DNA from: Mermis nigrescens
Lineage: Eukaryota; Nematoda; Enoplea; Mermithida; Mermithidae
Length of the DNA stretch: 64,000 bases
Assembly (NCBI GenBank): GCA_036768485.1
Contig: JAVLUZ010000744.1
Location: 124,001-188,000 of the forward strand
Direction: 5' to 3'
Positions 34,601 to 43,505 of this stretch are shown here, one piece after another (positions within the stretch are counted from its first letter, which is position 1; each line of letters starts with the position of its first letter). The notes under the pieces were generated by a model. That model did no database searches and was not told the origin of the DNA. It worked only from the letters and a program-made list of their open reading frames with translations. A program made the translations under genes and the position numbers.

Positions 34601-37600
34601 GTAAATAGGAAATGTCGAATTGGTAAGAGTCTTAAATCTAAGAACTGCGATGTATATAATCAATAGATAAACTAACAGTTTTTTACTGGAAAATTATGGA
34701 CTTTTAAACTGAAATTTGGACTAAAAATGATCATGTTAAACTTAAAAATGCATACTATGAATGAACTGAAATGCTTATACTTTGTTTGATTTTTCAGCGG
34801 AAATATTAATCTTTACCATAAATAAAATGACGAGCACGTAGCATCACAGGAATTTTCTATTTTTCTTAAGAACTGACATCATCAATTGAGAGCTTAGATC
34901 CTAAATGATGCGGGTATTCTAATATAAACTTCAAAATTACGTTGCGATTCTTGACCTCCCCGGAAATCAGTCATGAACTTTTGAAAATCTGGAGATAGTT
35001 GCACATTTAAAATTTAACGCTAACAATTGTCATTTAATTGGACTTATTCAGTATCACGTGCATCATTGATCTTTTTTTGAACCTTTTTTTACTTCTACAG
35101 CTTTTAATTTAAAGCCTTTATATGGTGAGAAATCTGAAATTAGTTCTTTTTCTATAATTAAGTACTATTATAAAAAAGTACCACATATAACCTTGAGCGT
35201 ACACGTATAGGGTCAGAATACATTAGTATACATATGTAACATCTTAATCGACTCAGCAGTGAGATTATAGCGGCTCTGGGCGAAACAGGTTTTAGCGGCC
35301 TTCAAGATTCTCATTGTGATACGTAGCGACCATGCATATTTATGTACTGTACAGCTTGAGAATTCTGGCAAGTCAGCCCCAAAACATATTTAAAAAGATC
35401 GATGAAATCGAACAATATACATGTTGTCGAAATAAACTGACGCCGAAAACATTGGTTTATTAGCTGAAAGACAACTATAAGCGTTTAAAACAGCATGCTT
35501 CATTAGCTTAAAACTGAAGTTGTGGGGGTAAGCTAGCATTCTACGGGATCAGTATAGTAGACTTCTGTGGGATGTCAATCCTCGAGAAAGTAAGCATACG
35601 GTAGCAACCTATTTCGATCGGTGAACTTAATAAAAATTTTCAATCGAAAAAGAACAGTGGCGACCCTATCCCAATTTCTCCAAGAACAGTCAAAATCAAA
35701 AATAGGTCCGAAAATTCGCTCTTCACGCGCGGAATAGCGTTTTTTTCGGTGTTTTACATTGTATACTTTTACATAAAATCATTTTTGACGCAATATTTTT
35801 CCTTAAAATTTTAAAATTTTCGACAATTTTGTGCGAAAAAAATCATTAAATTTCTTTGACTTTAACCAAAAATCTGGCGCGAAGCGCCGGAAAATTTGTG
35901 AAATTACGGCGGATAGACGTCTACAAGCATGATTTACTGCTTGATTTCCTGTATTTATAGCATTTGATCCGAAACGTCGAAATTTTTAATTGAAAATAGA
36001 AGAAAACAATGCAAAAATAGCTATTTCTGCTCTTAAAATTGTTTTGGAACCTACATGAACAGAAAATAGCTTCCAGGTCGCCAAGAAAGTAAATAAATGT
36101 CATTAATAGGTATCATCCGGCGCGTAGCGCCGGAAAAATTTGAGAAATTATGGTCACTGACGGCCAAAAATCATTGCGAATTGCATCTCCATTCTTTATC
36201 TCCGCCAAATATTTTTGGCGAATGGGGGGCAGGCGGCCGCCCTACCCCCATTAAATCCGCCCCTGAAAAGGAATGAAATCTACTGAAATTTTCCGTGAAA
36301 AAATGTACTGAAACTAGAGAATCTTAAAAATTATACATTTTTGCTTTTTACATTATTTTACATTGTACAAATATGACTTTAAAAATTTTGTGCGAGTCTC
36401 ACTCAACATCTTTTTCCGTATGAAATGTCATGTGTCGTACATTTGATTTCTCAGATGTACGTTGTAAAAAATAACAAGGTAATTAATTTAGCAAAGAGTA
36501 AGCTTAAAACTTTCTAGGGAAGATTAAACAAGTTACAGTGAATATTTCAAAAAATTTCTGGAAATTTCACGGAAATTGTTCTCGAAAATTCTAGAAATTT
36601 CTAGAAAATCGTAATGATGAATAGCATGTCATTAGAATAAGCATTGAGTGTTTACGCCAGCGTCGTCTTAGAAACAGGTCATAATTATAATTGACCTACC
36701 TACATACAAGTATACATTAATTCGTGAGTTTTAATGTAGTATCATTAGTGTATGTACACGTCTGATTGTCGGATTTTAGCCTGTTTAACATCGATAGCCC
36801 TAAATTTAAAATCATGGTCCAGTGTGATTTTAGAATCAGGTTTTTAAAATGATTTTTAGTATTTTAATTTAAGACAGATTTGTCCGCATTCTCTGAAATT
36901 TCTTAGTGGCCCTCAGTTTTAGCGGCCTTAGGCGACCGCCCAGCTCGCCACTCCCTAAGCACGGCTATGTGCCTCGGTTCCGGCCCCGGCCCCGGTACCG
37001 GTGCATAAGTCCCGGCCCCGGCTAAAAAGTTCGCCTCGGGACATCCCAAGTACCTACTATGTACTTACTTGCATGTGTATGTGTACGCGATGGAAAATAT
37101 GCAGGGCCGTACTTGATGGGGCTGCCGCCCCCTTCCTTGGTCGAAAAAAATTTTGAAAGGTAAAATAATGCAGATGAAAAAAATCACACGTCTTTGTCCC
37201 AACATCTTTAAATTTTCGGCGCTTCGCACCAGATGTGCAGTATTTTCACACATGCACACTGGGGTGCATGGGAGTATCCTCCTGCCAGTATTCTTGAGAA
37301 GCGTACCCCCTCAGGCCATTTTGGATCAAAACCGATTGCTTGAACCATGAAAAAGTGTCAAACGACGTCGAAAAGTATAATTCCAAGTACATGTACTCCT
37401 TTTTCGAGCAGTTGACTGTTCAATCCATTCATCTGGACACTTTTCTTCCATTATTTTGTATATATTTGATGTTACAAGCCATTCCATTGCTCTTGTTATT
37501 GTTTTCACACAAATTTAACCATAGATATTAATGAAAAATAAAACACGACGCATTAAGCATAGAAATTTGACATTAAATAGGCAAGAAAATTACTCACCCC

Positions 37601-40600
37601 TTTCCCCCTAAGGAAAATCGGTTTGCCTCTCCCAGAGCTTTTGACCGTGTGCATGTATGACTATTTTTCACAATTTTAGCTTAAGCGCGACCAAAAAAAC
37701 GACTCTTTTATAGCCTTTTGAATTGGAAAAATTTTTTCTCGAAAAGTTAGAATTTTATGATTTTAATGAAAAGAGAGCATGTCGAAAAACGTCGAAAAAT
37801 GCGTTTTTTTCGTGCTATACCGACGAATTTCCCGATTAGAGATCAATTTATGTAGGGTCCGCCCTTCTCTGGCCGAATCTTCGATGCGGGCCTGACAATA
37901 TGTATTATAAATACGTTCAAAACTTTTTCAAAAAGGTTTTTCCGATTAAATTTAGCAGAATGGAATGTTATTAAATTATCTCTGATCATAATAAATATGA
38001 TCTATAATTATACAGCCGTAATAATAATTTCATTATATTCACAATTTCCAATATTCACCTGAAGATTCGATTTTGGACCATAGGTGGGCAGCACCGGAAT
38101 TCTGGGGGGGGGGGTGAAAAAATTTCTGGGGGTGAAAAATTTTTAAAGGTCAAAAAATGGTCTTAAAAGTGGTCGTATGGCAAAAAAAGACCATTTTTCG
38201 ACGTTTCTCATCAAGCTCTATCCAATGGCATCAAAAAATTGCTAAAAAAGCAAAAAAAAATTTTTTTCTGGGGGGGGGGGGTATTTCAACTTCTGGGGTA
38301 TGCATACCCCCCAAACCCCCTATGCCCATGTGTGTTTTGGACCGATTCGACTAGATGCAGTTTTTTAGTTATTCTTCATGCAATAAATAATATACTGGCT
38401 TTGCTTCGAAAAATTCTAAAACGAGCTTCGAAAAATTTTATGCTAGACTTGCTACATCTTTTTATTGTATATCTGTTTATGTTTACATATTTACATTGTG
38501 TATATTCCAATTTATACGCCTTTAATGGCTGCTATGCTTTCTCGTGCAAGGATTTTGAATTGAAGCAAACCTTGCAAAAAATTGGTCAGGAAACCAACAT
38601 GTCACTTTATTAGGCTATTCAGTATCTCTTTCTTATAAAGTTCTTTGACTTTCGGTGGAACAAGGTTATCTTCTTTGAATTCATATAATGATTTTTAACG
38701 GTAAACCTAGAATGTTCTTAAACCCTTTTTCAAAATAAGGATCATTGTGTCATTGACGACCTAACAAGATTTGATTTTGTTTCGCATTTATTTCGAAGAA
38801 GGGCCAGATTTATTAAAGTACAAGAACTTTAAAAAACATTCCACATTCCACAAGTATGGATTCAATTTTACAAAGTTTTGTCTCCGTTCTTATATAGATT
38901 TGGTCTATCGGCAAGTGCATTGATGTCATAGCAGAATTGGCCCGTATTTCAGTTTTCCAACCTGGAAGTAGTGAAAAGGTACTAACTTATATGATTTGAA
39001 TATATATGGGCAGCCATACGTGTATATAACGGCTTGAAATTTCGGTTGGGGGTATAGATGGGCAGCAGCCAAGTCTAGGGTAGTCCGACGGTGCAAAATC
39101 GCCAACACGTTTTGGCCGAAACGGCCGAAAAACGCAATATTTCTCCCAAAATCGGAGTTGGGGTTTCAAAAATTTTTTGGCTTTTTTGGGGGGAGGGGTA
39201 GATGTGGGGAATGATTGATTTTAGGTGGGGCACCTCTTATTCCCCTGTTAAATTTTGTATGTGGGCAGCAAAGCACGAAATCTAGGGTCTCTCATGGGGC
39301 CGAATTGCGAAACAAATCACAAAAAATTCTATGCTGGAGTCTAACGTATCCTGGGGGATTTTTTGAAGTCTAGGTGGCCCAAACCCTCACTCCAGACCCC
39401 ATGTTCATGTTTGATTTCGAAGGGTTAGATGTGCGTTTGAATGAGTTGTTTTGGTATGTATGTCGAAATTTAGTTTTTCTTATGATTCTAATTCGAATTA
39501 GTTTTAAGTTGTCTAGCTTAAATTAAAGGTCGAACGTTTCTATTTTCTATCTTGGTTTAAATTTTTAATTTCATTTTCTCTTATTTAAAAGTCGCCATAT
39601 CATTTTTTGTTTCCAGTTTTCATGACATCTGGTTCCTCTGCAATACTTATTGTCAAAAACAACTAGCACTGACGCTATACTGTAGTATATCTAAAATGCA
39701 CGTGGGGCTTATTGATGGATGGCTTTTAGACCACGACTACGAGGCAATGACGGAAAATTTTCTGGATAAAATATGGCTGCATCTAAAACTACGTTTAAAT
39801 TCAGAAATTTTTTCGCAAAAGTGCTTGAATTTAACCAGAAACTCTGAGCAAAAGGTATTTTGTATGTCATTTTACCATTTATATAAATTTTAAAGATCCT
39901 TAGCTGAATAAAAGTTTCCGGCTGATCCTTTGGCCAGTGGTTAATCCAGGTTTAATATGGAAAAAGTAATTTTGCAACTTTTTTTAAGTAGACGAAAGCA
40001 GTCTTGAAAGTCCCCTATTCGCGTGCGAAATGGTAAAAAGTGATTTGAGAAATTTTAGACAAAATGATCATCTTAATCTTGTCATTACACATGGACATGG
40101 GGAGGGAGGGCTTTGGGGGTTGAACCCCCAGAATCTGGTTGACCCCTCTCAAAATCGACATACCCCAGAATTGAATGTTTTGCATTTTTTTCGGGATTTT
40201 AACCAGTTTTCCACCATCCAGACCCCCAGAATTTGCTTGCTGCTCACGTATCATACATGCACATAGGGGGTGGAGGGGGTATTACCCTCCTTCTCAGAAG
40301 GATCAGCAGGATAGGTACTGTCCGGCGATTTTCAGCTGATGGAACGTTTTTTGCATAATTTTTGCGGTCAAAAGCTGTGAAAATGTCAAAATTTTTCCGG
40401 CGCTTGGCGCCAGATTTTTTTGACCATTTTGATCGTTAGAACGACAAAAAAATCGTCAACGTCAAATTGATTGTTTTGAATTTTCGGGATTTCACCCCCC
40501 CCTGCTGTGCTGACCCTGACCTTGTGCACCTATGCCACGTATGTTTGTCATCTATGCTAGGGGAATGGAGAGCTGCTGATAAACATGAGCAAGTTTTGAA

Positions 40601-41840
40601 TTGGAGGGTCCAAAGAAATTTTAAAGGTCAAACAGATGCCGAGAAATTTATGATAGCCTGCAAGAAAACGGCATTTTTCGACGTTATCATTGGGCTTCTA
40701 TCCGCTGGCATAAAAAATGCGAACAAACGAAAAAAGTTTCGAAAATTAAGTTCTGGGAATCCAGTCCAATCCAACCCTTACGCCTATGTGTCGCGCCACT
40801 GCCCCTATCCATACATGGACGAAATCATAATTCTCGGGGGGTCTGGAGCTCACGTGGGTATGAGGGGGGGGCTGGCAGGGGCTATGTACCGCCCAGAAGG
40901 TCGAATACCTCGCACCCAGAAACAAAAAACCCTTCCAGAATTCAACTTTTAAAATTTTTATTTTGTTTTTCGCAATTTTTTGATGCCAATGGATATTACT
41001 CGATGAGAAACGTTGAAAAATGGAGTTTTTTCGCCATACCACCATTTTTAGGACCATTTTTTGACCTTTAAAAAATTTGCACCCCAGAATTTCGGTGCTG
41101 CCTACCTGTGGTCTGGAGGATAGAAAATTGGCAAAAATCCCAAAAAATATGAAAAGTTGCTAAAAATTTAATTGTGGGGGTCTGCCGGATTTTGGGAGGT
41201 ACAATCTTCCAATTCCCCACGTTCACATGTGCCCCTATCTACTTGAATCCGCTGCTTCAGATCGCAACGCAACGTTCCATCAAAATAGCCATGCTGTTCA
41301 CTGTATGATGATATGTATGCGTTCTTGGGGGAGGGGGTTGACGCTCCAGAATGGCTACTGACCACACGGGGGTTGGGGGTATGCACACCCCCAGAAGGCC
41401 TAAGACCCCCGCCTCCAGAAACCAAACCCCCCAGAATTCATATTTTGATTTTTTGTTTTTTTTCTCGCAATTTTCTGATGCCAATGAATAGTGCTCGATG
41501 TGGTACGTTGAAAAATGATGTTGGTGTTTCGCCATACCACCATTTTTAAGACTATTTTTTGACCTTTGAAACATCTTGCCCCCCTCCCCCAGAATTTTGG
41601 TGCTGCCCACTTATGCTACTGTGTATTTTTGTCCGTTATGCCAAAAACATGTCGGCAACTTAATCTTATGATTCACGAGCTTTTATTTTTTTATTTCAGA
41701 AATTGCAATTATTCTCAAAACTTAATGAAGAGTTAGTATTTTTGCCCGCTGATCACTCATTGGAATCATTAATCGGGCAACACTTGATTCAAGATGGGCA
41801 ATCGCTTTATGCCATTTTCCTTAATACATCCGTTTCTTAG
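16636..41840 (+). CDS. ZFAND1: ZFAND1, AN1-type zinc finger protein 1 (six coding exons)
   Basis: Join 16636-16693, 16759-16801, 18455-18634, 28227-28518, 39744-39854, 41700-41840. All junction phases agree and the product is about 274 residues, against about 268 in human ZFAND1. The amino end starts MSEFPDLGKHC. AN1 finger 1 uses C11, C16, C26, C29, C34, H37, H43, C45; finger 2 uses C69, C74, C84, C87, C92, H95, H101, C103. Then comes the family segment RKVALMKLK (about 148-156) with LPAEERLYF, and a ubiquitin-like carboxyl region ending with the LPADHSLESLI box. In the family, ZFAND1 and yeast Cuz1 bind the proteasome and p97 and help clear arsenite-induced stress granules in the cytoplasm. 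Intron 1 is only 65 bases, whereas introns 3 and 4 are about 9.6 and 11.2 kb and filled with transposons. No frame break is seen, so the gene is probably functional. Exon 5 start is the least certain part. Confidence 0.85.
16759..16801 (+). CDS. ZFAND1: ZFAND1 coding exon 2
   Basis: A 43-base exon after acceptor aaattggcag, encoding DFLPYLCNHCREVFC across its junctions. It provides C26, C29 and the split codon of C34. The donor gtaag leaves phase 2. The match of DFLPYLC..C to family members makes it secure despite its size. Confidence 0.85.
18060..18316. mobile_element. CATAGGTGGGC-family element in ZFAND1 intron 2
   Basis: Begins CATACGTGGGCAGC and ends CGCCCAGGTGTG, flanked by AATAACAC and AATACCAC (7/8). 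It appears to lie inside an older element whose right end is near 18355 (tgcatgtgcatgtatg). Confidence 0.75.
18455..18634 (+). CDS. ZFAND1: ZFAND1 coding exon 3
   Basis: After acceptor cgtttttgtag, the exon completes finger 1 (KHQSVLNHKC) and supplies most of finger 2 (CCKSDC...VKCSSCKRNFCI). The donor is AA then gtgagt, phase 2. The intron before it (16802-18454) contains a CATAGGTGGGC-family element. Confidence 0.9.
18635..19834 (+). other. First part of ZFAND1 intron 3
   Basis: Contains a hairpin GCGCGAAGCGCC near 19024 within a degraded small transposon (about 18870-19200). From about 19806 begins a family with catgtaacggctcgaaatc near its end, which is split by the next element and resumes at 21757. 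Confidence 0.45.
19845..21746. mobile_element. DNA element with (GGGACC)n subterminal repeats
   Basis: Inverted ends AGCGAACGACCG and AAGGAACGACCG are followed by reiterated GGGACCG words (about 19872-19920 and 21705-21735). The perfect flanking repeat GGAGGGGTCC (19835-19844, 21747-21756) is 10 bases; in this G-rich context an 8-bp hAT-type duplication cannot be excluded. Contains the nested element 20105-20864. No transposase. Confidence 0.7.
20105..20864. mobile_element. CAGTGTTTTTTT-family element, 760 bp
   Basis: Starts CAGGGTTTTTTTGTAC, ends GTACAAAAAAAACTG, flanked by a perfect TCAGGAAG duplication (20097-20104, 20865-20872). It has four related hairpin positions, including GGCGCGAAGCGCC at about 20722, and repeated words TCTTTGTACA and AGCGATTTTAGTGT. 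The copy is non-coding; the frames here are chance. Confidence 0.85.
21757..23077 (+). other. ZFAND1 intron 3, transposon remnants
   Basis: Remainder of the split element to about 21950, AT-rich sequence, then G-rich small-transposon remnants at about 22276-22504. Two related hairpin-like segments (GCGCTTCGCGC at about 22606 and CGCTTCGCGCC at 22930) sit in repeated sequence. No exon. Confidence 0.4.
23078..23570. mobile_element. Small element, ACATGCACACTGGGG ends
   Basis: Left end CGAGACATGCACACTGG and right end CCGTGTGCATGTAT are inverted, flanked by GACGCGTA (23070-23077, 23571-23578). Relatives lie near 37248-37659 and 48725-49090. Confidence 0.65.
24483..25587. repeat. Tandem array, about 92-bp unit with hairpin, left part
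   Basis: Units begin near 24483, 24658, 24749, 24842, 24927, 25024, 25118, 25210, 25301, 25396, 25485 and 25578. Each is a GGCGCGAAGCGCC-type hairpin followed by GAAAATTTTTGACAAATTCG, then AAGTAAAATCT and ACATAAGAAATCC. Three-unit blocks of about 276 bp repeat at 24749, 25024 and 25301, a higher-order organisation. Several minus-strand frames here are repeat products. Confidence 0.9.
25588..26346. mobile_element. CAGTGTTTTTTT-family element inside the satellite, 759 bp
   Basis: Starts CAGTGTTTTTTTTTGTAC, ends ACAAAAAAACCGTG, flanked by a perfect GCGCGAAG duplication (25580-25587, 26347-26354), which is the hairpin of a satellite unit. It is essentially the same length as the copies at 20105 and 32204. 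Confidence 0.9.
26347..26740. repeat. Tandem array, right part
   Basis: Continuation of the 92-bp satellite after the inserted element, with units near 26347, 26435, 26528, 26622 and 26713; the last ends in GGCGCGAAGCGCCGG. Confidence 0.9.
26984..28226 (+). other. End of ZFAND1 intron 3
   Basis: Contains a hairpin GCGCGAAGCGCC at about 27195 and long stretches of G/C-rich small-transposon sequence (27280-27830, repeated ccatttttggcgaaaac words). The 207-codon plus frame 27288-27911 reads through repeated words and is not a gene. The acceptor of exon 4 ends at 28226. Confidence 0.5.
28227..28518 (+). CDS. ZFAND1: ZFAND1 coding exon 4
   Basis: After acceptor gttgatttcag, reads HRLEVDHDC (last ligands of finger 2), a lysine-rich linker, then RKVALMKLK and the LPAEERLYFYVEL strand of the carboxyl region. 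Donor AAG then gtaatc, phase 0. Confidence 0.9.
28935..30101. mobile_element. hAT-like element with (GGAGCC)n subterminal repeats
   Basis: Ends TAGGGATCGACCGGAG and its inverse (CTCCGGTCGATCCCTA), flanked by a perfect CTTTTGAC duplication (28927-28934, 30102-30109). GGAGCCG words are reiterated just inside both ends. It contains the element 29290-29721. It lies inside an older element whose ends are near 28617 (cataggtgcacaagg) and 30200 (ctatgtgcatg). Confidence 0.85.
29290..29721. mobile_element. CAGTGTTTTTTT-family element, short version
   Basis: Ends CACGGTTTTTTTGTATTCGG and GTACAAAAAAACACTG; flanks CTCAAAAG and CTAGAAAG match at 6/8. It is closely similar to the copy at 13204-13650, including the same internal shortening, and in the same orientation. 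Confidence 0.75.
32095..33411 (+). pseudogene. hAT transposase relic, BED finger and following domain
   Basis: Before the inserted element a frame reads SPIWNYFTLADY...CNLCAAKLSRSG, the first half of a BED zinc finger (two Cys ligands). After it another frame reads TTCMKKRLQTKHAADYKKF, the second half, in which the first expected His is Arg. A later frame at about 33270-33411 reads IDIDERLVELMTLSNLPLSL and ends in a stop, resembling the domain after the finger in hAT transposases and ZBED proteins. Frame changes and stops separate these parts, and the catalytic core is absent, so this is dead. Confidence 0.7.
32204..32958. mobile_element. CAGTGTTTTTTT-family element within the hAT BED finger
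   Basis: Starts CAGTGTTTTTTTTGCAC, ends GTACAAAAAAAACACTT, flanked by a perfect GTACCACC duplication (32196-32203, 32959-32966). Four hairpins of the GGCGC type lie inside. It splits the transposase relic between its zinc ligands. Confidence 0.9.
35249..35646 (+). other. ZFAND1 intron 4, no element recognised
   Basis: Part of the composite region past the second tandem copy. No coding frame with splice support and no terminal repeats seen. Confidence 0.3.
35655..36265. mobile_element. Non-autonomous hAT-like element, CAGTGGCG family
   Basis: Ends CAGTGGCGACCC and TAAATCCGCCCCTG, flanked by AAAAAGAA and AAAAGGAA (7/8). It contains two hairpins: GGCGC-GAA-GCGCC at 35876-35888 and CCGGCGC-GTA-GCGCCGG at 36117-36133. 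Related to 15655-16279. Confidence 0.75.
36274..37093 (+). other. ZFAND1 intron 4, AT-rich, with GC-rich block
   Basis: AT-rich sequence with no recognised gene; the CCGGCCCC repeats at about 36965-37025 form the right end of the composite region. Confidence 0.3.
37102..37894. mobile_element. hAT-like element, CAGGGCCGTACTTGATGG ends
   Basis: Left end CAGGGCCGTAC and inverted right end GATGCGGGCCTG, flanked by AAAATATG and ACAATATG (7/8). A smaller element with ACATGCACACTGGGG-type ends (about 37248-37659) is nested inside. A related right end is seen near 59072. Confidence 0.65.
38079..38334. mobile_element. CATAGGTGGGC-family element in ZFAND1 intron 4
   Basis: Begins CATAGGTGGGCAGCACC, ends ATGCCCATGTGTG, flanked by a perfect TTTTGGAC duplication (38071-38078, 38335-38342). 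Confidence 0.9.
38343..39743 (+). other. End of ZFAND1 intron 4
   Basis: The open frame ending near 38613 (KDFELKQTLQKIGQETNMSL) has no clear acceptor. G-rich transposon remnants with aacggcttgaaatttcgg occur at 39020-39420. The in-frame stretch 39617-39743 upstream of exon 5 may be exonic if another exon exists. Confidence 0.35.
39744..39854 (+). CDS. ZFAND1: ZFAND1 coding exon 5 (start inferred)
   Basis: The frame AMTENFLDKIWLHLKLRL fits the family position that precedes the final KLxLF box, and the donor AAG then gtattt is phase 0, matching exon 6. The start at 39744 is chosen because it is phase 0 like exon 4; its acceptor (gactacgag) has a poor pyrimidine tract. A much better acceptor at 39616 (tttgtttccag) keeps the same frame open but would be phase 2, requiring a further exon in intron 4. 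Either reading is possible. Confidence 0.6.
39855..40840 (+). other. ZFAND1 intron 5, small transposon remnants
   Basis: Contains an element with inverted ends close to CATGCACATAGGGGGTGG (about 40256) and TTGTGCACCTATGCC (about 40535), including a hairpin GGCGC-TTG-GCGCC at 40399-40411. The rest is a further G-rich remnant. Confidence 0.5.
40849..41110. mobile_element. CATAGGTGGGC-family element, reverse orientation
   Basis: Ends GCTGCCTACCTGTG on the right, flanked by a perfect GTCTGGAG duplication (40841-40848, 41111-41118). Confidence 0.85.
41363..41615. mobile_element. CATAGGTGGGC-family element, reverse orientation, near ZFAND1 last exon
   Basis: Begins CACACGGGGGTT and ends GCTGCCCACTTATG; flanks CTACTGAC and CTACTGTG match at 6/8. 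It ends 84 bases before the terminal exon. Confidence 0.7.
41700..41840 (+). CDS. ZFAND1: ZFAND1 terminal exon
   Basis: After a strong acceptor (ttttttatttcag), encodes KLQLFSKLNEELVFLPADHS and on to a TAG stop at 41838-41840. The LPADHSLESLI stretch matches the LPLDHTLETWI region of the vertebrate protein. Confidence 0.88.
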   Translation, partial: KLQLFSKLNEELVFLPADHSLESLIGQHLIQDGQSLYAIFLNTSVS

Positions 41841-41851
41841 AAGCGTCAGCG

Positions 41852-41857
41852 ATTAAA
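41852..41857 (+). terminator. Likely ZFAND1 polyadenylation signal ATTAAA
   Basis: ATTAAA begins 11 bases after the stop codon. A small inverted-repeat element starts four bases further on, so the real 3' end may lie within it. Confidence 0.4.
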
Positions 41858-41860
41858 GCC

Positions 41861-42099
41861 TATAGTCTATTTCATGAAACCATGTGCGCGGATCACAATT
41901 TTTCAGTGAATGTAAATCGATTATAAAATCGGTGTAAACTGAAGCTATAATCGTAATACTCTGCACAGCAATGAATAAGCAGATGAAGTTTTATTAAGCA
42001 AAATTGTATTACTGTAGGCTGGCTGTAAACCACTTCTGTAGTCACCCGTTTGGGCGCTGAAAATTGATTTCCATGCACAAGGTTTCGTGAAATACAATA
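41861..42099. mobile_element. Inverted-repeat element in the ZFAND1 3' region
   Basis: Left TATAGTCTATTTCATGAAAC and right GTTTCGTGAAATACAATA are inverted counterparts. It starts four bases after the likely polyadenylation signal. A further inverted copy of its right half lies at about 42914-42989. Confidence 0.55.
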
Positions 42100-42989
42100 T
42101 GAATTACCGGTACCACAAGCAGACCACTATACTCGTATGTACACGCCTACCTAACTGTGTTATGAAAGGAAAAACAAGGTCATTTTGGAATAAAAAAGTC
42201 ATCCCTGAAACATATTACGTACGTGGAAAACTTGAATACTCAAAATACAGTAATTTCTATATTTCTGTGAGTGACGAAAATTAACCACGAACTACTAATG
42301 CACTTTACTGACGAACGAGTACCTAAGTCCATACAAGCGCATGCGTAGTGATGAGGGGGGTATAACCTCTCGCTGAAGGGTCAGCCAGACAAGAATTATT
42401 CGGCGATTTTGAGCTGATGGAACGTTTTTTGCATCATTTTGAGGTCAAAAGCACTTGAAATTCAAAATTTTCCCGGTACTTCTGCCGTATTTATTCTAAT
42501 AAACCGCGCCCTCTAATAGACAGCGCACCTGCAAAGCGAAAAAGTTATAGACAGCGCCCTCTAATAGTAAGCGCACCTGCTATTATATGAATGCTGTCCT
42601 AAGTTTAATGTGTCCCTCCCTTGAATACGATTTCTTGGCCGAAAAGCTGACAACTCAATATAAGAACATATATTATTTTTATGGATAAAATGCCAAAACT
42701 ATGTAAGACAATTGATGAAGTAATTGAGATTGAAATTATAAAAATATTTCTTTATTTTGTTCAGTAATGAAGAAATTTCATGCTTTTTGGGTAAAATCAA
42801 ATTGAAAAAGTCATAGACAGCGCCCTGTAATAGACAGCGCACCTTCAAGCTGAAAAAGGTTATAGACAGCGTGCTGTTTATTAGAATAAATACTGTACCT
42901 ATCTACTTTTTTATCTGCTTGTGGTACCGGTGATTTATATTGTATTTCACGAAACCTTGTGCATGGAAATCTATTGTCAGCGCCCAATT
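42051..42989. repeat. Inverted repeat of about 74 bp around small elements
   Basis: The segment 42051-42123 (contains TTTCCATGCACAAGGTTTCG and ACCGGTACCACAAGC) recurs inverted at 42914-42989 with few changes. Between them lie an element remnant from about 42325 and the element 42486-42897. The plus frame 42087-42284 starts inside the repeat and is not supported as a gene. Confidence 0.65.
42486..42897. mobile_element. Small element with (AGACAGCGCCCTCTAATAG)n arrays
   Basis: Ends CGTATTTATTCTAATAAAC and its inverse (TTTATTAGAATAAATACTG). Inside both ends AGACAGCGC and CTAATAG words are repeated. Terminal type resembles TA-targeting pogo/Tigger-like elements, but the target bases are unclear. 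Confidence 0.55.
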
Positions 42990-43245
42990 AAAAAAAATTG
43001 TTGCGAAAAGAGGTTTTATAAGCTATTTTGACCATTCTGATTGTTTGAACAACAGGAAATTCGTGAATGTTGCATTTACTGCTTTGGATTCCTAAGGTTT
43101 CATCCCCTTGTCGACCTTCACCTCTGTGCGCCTGTGATTAAACTGAAATAATTCATTGCTGAAACTTGACAATTATAAAAAATTGAAAATGGCATTTGTT
43201 GTCAAAGCTGGTGCCCAAGCCCAATTTTTTTGGTTGGTTGCTGAG

Positions 43246-43497
43246 CACACCTGGGAGTGGGGGGGGGTATGCACCCCTATAAACCAATATAACCCCCGGA
43301 AATCAAAATACCCCCCCAGGATTCAATTTTTAAAATTTTTTTTCTGTTTTTTCGCAATTTTTTGATGCCAATGGATTGTGCTCCATCACAAACGTCGAAA
43401 AAGGGTGTTATTTTCGCCATACCACCATTTTTAATGCAATTTTTTGACCTTTGAAAAATCTTGCACCCCTCTAGAATTTTCTTGCTGCCCACGTATG
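43246..43497. mobile_element. CATAGGTGGGC-family element, reverse orientation
   Basis: Begins CACACCTGGGAG, ends GCTGCCCACGTATG; flanks TTGCTGAG and TTGCTCAG (7/8). Confidence 0.8.
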
Positions 43498-43505
43498 TTG
43501 CTCAG

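Larger units (their letters stand above)
30485..37048. mobile_element. Composite region bounded by TAGGGATGTCCC ends with (CCCCGG)n repeats
   Basis: Left end TAGGGATGTCCC at 30485 and inverted end GGGACATCCCA at 37048 are each followed inwards by CCGGCCCCGG words, and a third such block lies at 33862-33935. An internal sequence of about 1.3 kb is present twice in tandem: copy 1 at 30560-31692 continuing at 33683-33868, and copy 2 at about 33920-35248. No flanking duplication was found, so the outer ends may not belong to a single insertion. Confidence 0.5.

Noticed and set aside
38239..38613. Possible ZFAND1 exon in intron 4
   Set aside because: The frame ends in a stop, has no acceptor in phase 0 and does not resemble the expected segment of the family.
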